Source: JAUVXJ01 sp034430275
GTDB lineage: Bacteria; Chloroflexota; Anaerolineae; UBA7937; B3-Chlor
Assembly (NCBI GenBank): GCA_034430275.1
Contig: DAOUEW010000346.1
Location: 1-18,464 of the forward strand
Direction of reading: 5' to 3'
DNA: 18,464 bases
Shown: positions 13,782 through 18,464 of the stretch, one piece after another
How the letters are laid out: the number at the start of each line of letters is the position of its first letter
How positions within the stretch are numbered: the stretch's first letter is position 1
The notes under the pieces: generated by a model
The model's input: the letters and a program-made list of their open reading frames with translations, nothing else
Told to the model about the DNA's origin: nothing
Databases searched by the model: none
Position numbers and translations under genes: made by a program

Positions 13782-14754
13782 CGTTTCCGTCATCGTCACC
13801 GTCAAGAACGAAGCCTCGTCCATCGACAGGCTGCTAGACTCCCTTTCCCAACAGACAATCCCCCCCTCGGAGGTAGTGATCGTCGATGGGGGCTCCACCG
13901 ACGGCACGCTGGAGCGTATCGAGCACCACCCCCAACGCCTGCCCATCAAGCTCCTTGTCCGTGAGGGCACCAACATCTCTGAGGGACGAAACGAGGCCAT
14001 CAGGGCTGCCTCCGGGGAGATTCTGGCCAGCACCGATGCCGGCGTGCGACTGGTGCCCCACTGGCTGGAGGCGCTCACCCGACCCCTGGCGCAGGACACA
14101 ACCGTAGATGTGGTGAGCGGCTTCTTCCTTCCTGACCCCCAGACCGTGTTCGAGAGAGCCATGGCCGCCACCGTCCTGCCCGTCGAGGCCGATGTTGATC
14201 CAGAGCGCTTCCTGCCCTCCAGTCGCTCCGTGGCTTTTCGCAGAGAGGCCTGGGCGAAGGCGGGTGGCTACCCGGAGTGGCTGGACTTCTGTGAGGACCT
14301 GGTCTTCGACTTCGGTTTGTTGGACGCCGGGTGCAGGTTCTTATTCGCCCCTCGAGCGGTGGCCTACTTTCGACCCCGCTCCAGCCTGAGCGCCTTCTGG
14401 CGGCAGTATTTCCAGTACGCCCGAGGCGACGGCAAGGCCGACCTGTGGCGCAAGCGTCACGCCGTCCGTTACCTGACCTATCTCGTCTGCGCCCCGCTGG
14501 TCGTGACGCTGGGCCTCATCGCTCATCCCCTCTGGTGGCTGATGCTTCCCGTTGGCACAGCCATCTACCTCTGGACGCCCTACAAGCGACTGTGGCCCGC
14601 ACTCGAAGGTCTGTCGCTCCCGCAGAAGGTCAAGGCCGCCCTCTGGGTGCCGATCATCCGCCTGTGGGGCGACGTGGCCAAGATGGTGGGATACCCCGTG
14701 GGACTCTGGTGGAGAATCCGCCACAAAGACCTGATCGAGGTCAGGCCCTCCTGA
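13768..14754 (+). CDS. Family 2 glycosyltransferase with C-terminal membrane segment (328 aa)
   Basis: This is a GT-A fold: V-S-V-I-V-T-V-K-N-E at residues 6-15, V-V-I-V-D-G-G-S-T-D-G-T at 36-47, S-E-G-R-N-E-A-I at 71-78 and the DxD-equivalent S-T-D-A-G at 88-92. The catalytic-region E176-D177 lies in F-C-E-D-L-V-F, and a Q-Y-x-R-G-D stretch at 216-221 is close to the QxxRW position. Hydrophobic residues 238-270 form one or two membrane segments. It likely transfers a nucleotide-sugar residue to a lipid or cell-surface glycan. GTG 13768 is the start nearest the conserved strand; an earlier in-frame start at 13723 lies deep in the zinc-ribbon gene. Confidence 0.84.
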   Translation: MSPSDVSVIVTVKNEASSIDRLLDSLSQQTIPPSEVVIVDGGSTDGTLERIEHHPQRLPIKLLVREGTNISEGRNEAIRAASGEILASTDAGVRLVPHWLEALTRPLAQDTTVDVVSGFFLPDPQTVFERAMAATVLPVEADVDPERFLPSSRSVAFRREAWAKAGGYPEWLDFCEDLVFDFGLLDAGCRFLFAPRAVAYFRPRSSLSAFWRQYFQYARGDGKADLWRKRHAVRYLTYLVCAPLVVTLGLIAHPLWWLMLPVGTAIYLWTPYKRLWPALEGLSLPQKVKAALWVPIIRLWGDVAKMVGYPVGLWWRIRHKDLIEVRPS

Positions 14755-14828
14755 GCGGCGCGCCGTTCGTGCCTTAGCCGACCATCGCCGCCCACGAAGC
14801 TCCGCTTGCCCCTCGCCATCGCCACACC

Positions 14829-14873
14829 ACCGTTGAGCGCCCCATTTCGACCATTCGCCGGAAAACCGTTGAC
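14829..14873 (+). promoter_or_regulatory. Putative LytTR operator: two ACCGTTGA direct repeats
   Basis: ACCGTTGAG (14829-14837) fits the LytTR site consensus [TA][AC][CA]GTTN[AG][TG] exactly, and ACCGTTGAC (14865-14873) fits at 8 of 9 positions and overlaps the -35 box. The start-to-start spacing of 36 nt is longer than the usual ~21-22 nt, which weakens the case. Confidence 0.4.
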
Positions 14874-14897
14874 CCAGGTCAGATCCTCTCCTATAAT
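14869..14897 (+). promoter_or_regulatory. Strong sigma-70-like promoter of the two-component/ABC operon
   Basis: TTGACC (14869-14874), a 17-nt spacer and a perfect TATAAT (14892-14897) form the best promoter in the window. The expected transcript start is near 14904, 28 nt before the first in-frame ATG at 14932. Confidence 0.75.
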
Positions 14898-14931
14898 GGT
14901 CGTGTAGCGAACGTCCGCGGCGGATAATGGG

Positions 14932-16032
14932 ATGGCAGCAGCAACACATCCCGGGACGACGCGCAGAGCCGAGGAGTCACCACAGGACCACGCCGAGGAG
15001 AGCGAGAGGATGCTCACCAGAGACGAAGTGAAAAGACTGCTAATCTGGGATCCTATGGGCGCCCTTGGTGCGGCGGCCATTGCGAGCTTCTTCAGCAGGG
15101 ATTACACCTACTCCCTCGCTACCGGCTTCAGTATGGTCTACATGATCGAGGTCTTCCTGCTCCTGCACAGGTTCTTCCTGCGGCCCAGAATAGGAGACCT
15201 TCCCCGAGTGCGGCGCGTGCTGGTGGAAATTGGTGCCTCATTTGGCAGCCACCTGTTGGGCGGAGTCCTCGGTGCGCTGCTGGTCATGTTCCTCTTCGGC
15301 CGCTTCACCATCCTGGTAGTCCTCTATCTGGTGACCTTCTCCCTCTTCTTTCCCATCATTCATTCGGTGCAGTACGTGCGCATGTTCTATCGGGAATTGA
15401 GGGAGACAGAGCTCCAGGAGGAACGGCTGAAGGCCCTGGCGGCTGAGGCCGAGCTCAAGGCCTTGAAGTCACAGATCAACCCCCACTTCCTGTTCAACAC
15501 CCTCAACACCTTAGCCCATCTCATTCGCACGGACCCGCCAACGGCGGAGAAGACGGTGGAGAAGCTGGCGGAGGTCTTCCGCTACGCCCTCGTCGCCGTG
15601 GACAAGGACGTGGTTCCACTGGCCGACGAGCTCTCCTTTGTGGAAGACTACCTCTCTTTGGAGCACGAACGCTTCGGAGATAGGCTCCTGGTCGAGTCCA
15701 GCATCGCACCGGACACCCTCCGGATCTTGGTGCCTCCCCTCATTCTGCAACCGCTGGTGGAGAACGCCCTCCGGCACGGCCAGAGTCCTCAGGGCGGGGT
15801 GCAACTTCAGTTGGAGACCTATCTCAACGAGCAATCGCTTGTGATCTCCATCAGCGATCAGGGTCCCGGCTTTCCGACTCACACCACCCGGCAAGGGGGC
15901 AGCGGCATCGGCCTCAGCAACGTCCGTGAGAGGCTGGAGAAGAAGTACGGGCAAGGGTTCGGGCTGGAACTCGGCGAGAGCGAGCCCAGCGGAGCCAAGA
16001 TCACGATCACCATCCCCAAGGAGCAACCATGA
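14932..16032 (+). CDS. LytS/YehU-type sensor histidine kinase (366 aa)
   Basis: The N-terminal half has four hydrophobic stretches (about 42-54, 62-83, 98-122, 126-145), so the sensor is membrane-embedded. A short helical linker leads to the His_kinase domain with L-K-S-Q-I-N-P-H-F-L-F-N-T-L-N; the phospho-acceptor is His185. The ATPase domain has the N-box L-V-E-N-A-L-R-H-G (275-283), D-Q-G-P-G-F (309-314) and G-I-G-L-S-N-V-R (325-332). This domain set defines LytTR-partner kinases. ATG 14932 fits the predicted transcript start; ATG 15010, preceded by GAGGAGAGCGAGAGG, is an equally good alternative that removes a polar 26-residue leader. It overlaps the regulator gene by 4 nt. Confidence 0.88.
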   Translation: MAAATHPGTTRRAEESPQDHAEESERMLTRDEVKRLLIWDPMGALGAAAIASFFSRDYTYSLATGFSMVYMIEVFLLLHRFFLRPRIGDLPRVRRVLVEIGASFGSHLLGGVLGALLVMFLFGRFTILVVLYLVTFSLFFPIIHSVQYVRMFYRELRETELQEERLKALAAEAELKALKSQINPHFLFNTLNTLAHLIRTDPPTAEKTVEKLAEVFRYALVAVDKDVVPLADELSFVEDYLSLEHERFGDRLLVESSIAPDTLRILVPPLILQPLVENALRHGQSPQGGVQLQLETYLNEQSLVISISDQGPGFPTHTTRQGGSGIGLSNVRERLEKKYGQGFGLELGESEPSGAKITITIPKEQP

Positions 16033-16778
16033 CGCTGAGGACTCTCATCGTGGACGACGAAGCGCCCGCCAGAGAGCGGCTTCGGAACCTACTAGCCCAG
16101 AATGAGCTCGTGGAGTTGATCGGCGAGGCCAAGGACGGAGCAGAGGCAGTGGAGAAGATCGAGGGACTCTCTCCCGACCTCGTGCTCCTGGACATCCAGA
16201 TGCCGGTGCTGGATGGATTCGAGGTCATCGAGACACTGGACGCCCCTCCGGCTATCATCTTCGTCACCGCCTACGACGAGTATGCCATCCGAGCCTTCGA
16301 GGTCAACGCCCTCGACTACCTCTTGAAACCCTTCAGTCAAGAGAGACTCGAGAGAGCCATAGCCAGAGCCCACGAGGAACTAGCGGCGGGGAGCGACTTC
16401 TCCAGCAGAATTGGACCTCTGCTGGGGAGCCTCCGCGAGGAGAAACGGCATCTGACTCGTGTAGCTGTGCGCAAACCTGGCCGTTTCCTGGTGGTGGACG
16501 TCCGCGACATCGACTGGATGGAGGCCAGAGAAGGCGGCGCGCTCCTCCACGTCGGCGCAGAAGAGCACGCGGTCAGTCGAACGCTGACCGAACTGGAGGC
16601 GAGACTGGACCACAGCCTGTTCTTTCGCGCTCACCGTTCGATCATCGTCAATCTGGATCGGGTCAAGGAGGTCGTTCCCTGGTTTGCAGGGAGCCACAGG
16701 CTGCGCTTGACCACCGGCGCGGAGGTCGATCTCAGTCGCTCCCGGGCCAAGGAACTGCGCGAGATACTGGGGCTCTAG
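16029..16778 (+). CDS. LytTR-family response regulator (249 aa)
   Basis: The receiver domain (1-120) has the acidic pair D9-D10, phospho-acceptor D55 in L-L-D-I-Q-M-P, T80 in F-V-T-A-Y and K100 in L-L-K-P-F. The C-terminal LytTR DNA-binding domain (about 140-247) shows R-V-A-V-R-K, the I-D-W-M-E-A-R-E segment and F-F-R-A-H-R-S-I-I-V-N-L-D-R-V-K, which are typical of AgrA/LytR regulators. Its start overlaps the kinase stop (ATGA), so the pair is co-translated. The likely target is its own operon promoter, where matching repeats are seen, and hence the ABC exporter that follows 32 nt later. Confidence 0.9.
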   Translation: MTLRTLIVDDEAPARERLRNLLAQNELVELIGEAKDGAEAVEKIEGLSPDLVLLDIQMPVLDGFEVIETLDAPPAIIFVTAYDEYAIRAFEVNALDYLLKPFSQERLERAIARAHEELAAGSDFSSRIGPLLGSLREEKRHLTRVAVRKPGRFLVVDVRDIDWMEAREGGALLHVGAEEHAVSRTLTELEARLDHSLFFRAHRSIIVNLDRVKEVVPWFAGSHRLRLTTGAEVDLSRSRAKELREILGL

Positions 16779-16810
16779 AAGTCCTGTTGCAGAACGAAGG
16801 AGGAGAGGAA

Positions 16811-17728
16811 ATGCCAGCCATCGAAGCCCGTCAAGTAGTGAAGACCTACGGCGAAGTGATAGCGGTGGACGGCATCAGCTTCACAGTGGACGAGGGGGAA
16901 GTATTCGGGTTTCTTGGTCCCAACGGCGCCGGGAAGACGACGACCGTAGAGATCCTGGAGGGGTATCGCCGGCCCGACCAGGGAGAGGTTGCCGTGCTGG
17001 GCCTGGACCCCTTCCAGGATGGCCGGGAGCTCAGGGAGAGTGTGGGTATTCTCCTCCAGTCGACATCCCTCTACCCGGACCTGAGCGTGGCAGAACTCGT
17101 GAGCCTCTTCTCCGGCTACTACCGACACACTCTGGAGCCAGACACGCTCATGTCGGCCATGGGCCTCGAGAAGAAACGCAGCGCCCACTACGGAGAGCTG
17201 TCAGGGGGACAGCGCCAGAGGCTTGCTCTCATATTGGCCTTCCTCAACGATCCTCAGCTGTTGTTCCTGGACGAGCCTACCGCCGGGCTCGATCCTCAAT
17301 CCCGGCAGGCAGTCTGGGAGTGGATGACGCAGGCCCGGGAGAACTCCAGGACGGTCTTCCTCACCACCCATCACATTGAGGAAGCGGAGGAGCTTTGTGA
17401 CCGGGTAGCCATCGTGGATCACGGCAAGATCATCGCCTTGGACACCCCCCGGCGCTTGATGGCAGAACTGGACCACGGTCAGAGGATCGCATTCCTGGCT
17501 GACGTGTCCCTGGATCTGGCGAAGCTATCCTCCATACCGGGAGTGTGGGCAGCCACCAATGGCAAGTCGGGCGAATACACGCTGCATGCGGAGGATTCGC
17601 AACTTGCCCTCACGAAGCTGCTGGAGATGGCCTCCCAGGAAGGCTTCTATCCCAGAGATCTGAGAGTCGTGGGCGCCACTCTGGAAGACGTTTTCATCAG
17701 CTTGACGGGCAGGAGGATAAGAGAATGA
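16811..17728 (+). CDS. ABC-2-type exporter ATP-binding protein (305 aa)
   Basis: Walker A is G-P-N-G-A-G-K-T-T (residues 36-44), the Q-loop L-L-Q-S at 81-84, the signature L-S-G-G-Q-R-Q-R at 130-137, Walker B L-L-F-L-D-E-P at 150-156 and the H-loop His187 in T-T-H-H. The ~75-residue C-terminal extension resembles DUF4162 domains of CcmA/NatA-like exporters. ATG 16811 was chosen because GGAGGAGAGG (16799-16808) directly precedes it; TTG 16787 lacks that. It powers the ABC-2 permease whose start overlaps its stop. The operon order kinase-regulator-ATPase-permease resembles natKR-natAB, so export of ions or a toxic compound under two-component control is likely. Confidence 0.9.
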   Translation: MPAIEARQVVKTYGEVIAVDGISFTVDEGEVFGFLGPNGAGKTTTVEILEGYRRPDQGEVAVLGLDPFQDGRELRESVGILLQSTSLYPDLSVAELVSLFSGYYRHTLEPDTLMSAMGLEKKRSAHYGELSGGQRQRLALILAFLNDPQLLFLDEPTAGLDPQSRQAVWEWMTQARENSRTVFLTTHHIEEAEELCDRVAIVDHGKIIALDTPRRLMAELDHGQRIAFLADVSLDLAKLSSIPGVWAATNGKSGEYTLHAEDSQLALTKLLEMASQEGFYPRDLRVVGATLEDVFISLTGRRIRE

Positions 17729-18462
17729 AGGTCCTTGGGACAGAGGTGATAACCAACGTCAAGCTCTACTCCCGCAACCGGCACGCCCTGGTGCCTACGG
17801 CAGGGCTTCCATTGATCTTGATGCTGCTCTTCAGCTACATGCATCGCGGCCAGAGCGCGGGCGACCTGCCCGTGGTGGCGTACGTGTTTGCCAGCGTAGC
17901 GGGCATGTCGGTGGCGGGCACCGCTTTCCTCAACCTATCGATCAACCTGGTGGAGCAGCGCGACCAGGGGATCCTCAAACGGCTGCGGGGAACGCCCCTG
18001 CGGGAGTGGCAGCTCCTGGGAGGAAAGGTCTTCGCCGCCAGTCTGATCATCTGCCTGCAACTGCTCGCCCTTTTCGCTATCGGCGTCGCCCTCTTTGGAT
18101 TGCGTATGAAGGGCGCCCCTCTCCCATCGTTGAGCATCCTGATCCTGGGGACCCTGGCCTTCCTGGCTATGGGCTTCTGCCTGGCCAGCCTGATGAAGAA
18201 CGCCAGGGCGGCGGAGGCTTGGGCACTGGCCTTGTTCCTCCCCATGCTCTTCATCGGCGGGGGGCTCTTCCCCAACGAGTCGCTGCCCCAGGTCGTACAG
18301 CAACTGGCCCGAGCTTTGCCTCTGACCCACTTCTACGAAGCTCTGGTCTCGGTCATGGTAGAGGGAGAGAGCATCATCACCACCGTTCATCACTTGCTGC
18401 TCGTGGCTCTGTGGGCCATAGGCTGCTCCGCCGTGTCGGTCAAGGCCTTCCGCTGGGAATGA
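17725..18462 (+). CDS. ABC-2-type transporter permease (245 aa)
   Basis: The protein has about six hydrophobic segments and the ABC-2 hallmark N-L-V-E-Q-R-D-Q-G-I-L-K-R-L-R-G-T-P-L between the second and third segments. That amphipathic coupling region contacts the ATPase. The length (~245) is typical of a complete ABC-2 half-transporter, and the gene is complete, ending 2 nt before the window edge. ATG 17725 overlaps the ATPase stop (ATGA); the frame is open upstream to 17545 but that part lies within the ATPase. The exported substrate cannot be told from sequence; antibiotic, sodium and lipid exporters share this architecture. Confidence 0.88.
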   Translation: MKVLGTEVITNVKLYSRNRHALVPTAGLPLILMLLFSYMHRGQSAGDLPVVAYVFASVAGMSVAGTAFLNLSINLVEQRDQGILKRLRGTPLREWQLLGGKVFAASLIICLQLLALFAIGVALFGLRMKGAPLPSLSILILGTLAFLAMGFCLASLMKNARAAEAWALALFLPMLFIGGGLFPNESLPQVVQQLARALPLTHFYEALVSVMVEGESIITTVHHLLLVALWAIGCSAVSVKAFRWE

Positions 18463-18464
18463 AG

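Noticed and set aside
13834..14171. Alternative frames inside the glycosyltransferase
   Set aside because: Shadows of the GT-A domain with no independent start signals or homology.
14756..14765. Palindrome CGGCGCGCCG just after the glycosyltransferase
   Set aside because: It has no loop or T-run and is likely chance in GC-rich sequence.
1..18464. Search for CRISPR arrays, tRNA genes, rRNA or transposases
   Set aside because: No regularly spaced repeats, no tRNA-like cloverleaf and no transposase or integrase motifs were seen by eye; a tool scan would be more sensitive.

Overview
The window is a compact, GC-rich (roughly 58-60% by eye) bacterial segment. Every recognisable gene lies on the + strand. 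Gene content points to an anaerobe with one-carbon, redox and Fe-S chemistry: a MetV-type partner of methylenetetrahydrofolate reductase, an 8-Cys ferredoxin, a CoA-disulfide-reductase-like flavoprotein, a flavodoxin and a three-domain thioredoxin-fold protein. This mix resembles uncultured Chloroflexota (Dehalococcoidia or Anaerolineae type), but that placement is inference from protein style only. No rRNA, tRNA, transposase or CRISPR was found.

Region 1 (1-4329) is a tight, intact run: the 3' end of a YkoF-type thiamine-binding protein, a SAM methyltransferase, a COG1237 metallo-beta-lactamase-fold protein, a small Cys/His protein, an ATP-NAD-kinase-family protein and a HisC-like aminotransferase. 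Most junctions overlap or nearly touch, so parts of this run are probably co-transcribed.

Region 2 (4330-11050) mixes intact genes with clear gene wreckage. Intact: a MetV-like protein, two methyltransferases, a DUF59/MIP18 protein, a triple thioredoxin-fold protein and a two-cluster ferredoxin. Broken: a radical-SAM/thioredoxin chimera, an FmdB zinc ribbon with an amber codon at position 4, a GroES gene (frameshift plus amber), a methyltransferase (opal plus a deletion of about 100 codons), a DUF1684 gene (+1 frameshift) and a YggS C-terminal fragment. A methyltransferase plus micro-ORF pair occurs twice, and the two copies have decayed reciprocally: copy A keeps the enzyme, copy B keeps most of the micro-ORF. 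No lesion was seen in the flanking regions.

Region 3 (11055-13047) holds a CoA-disulfide-reductase-like flavoprotein and a flavodoxin, separated by a gap with a perfect 11-bp inverted repeat.

Region 4 (13254-18462) has a promoter-preceded membrane double-zinc-ribbon protein overlapping a glycosyltransferase. After that, a strong sigma-70-like promoter drives a LytS-type histidine kinase, a LytTR response regulator, an ABC ATPase and an ABC-2 permease. The arrangement resembles natKR-natAB of Bacillus. Two LytTR-like repeats (ACCGTTGA) lie at or upstream of this promoter, which suggests autoregulation.
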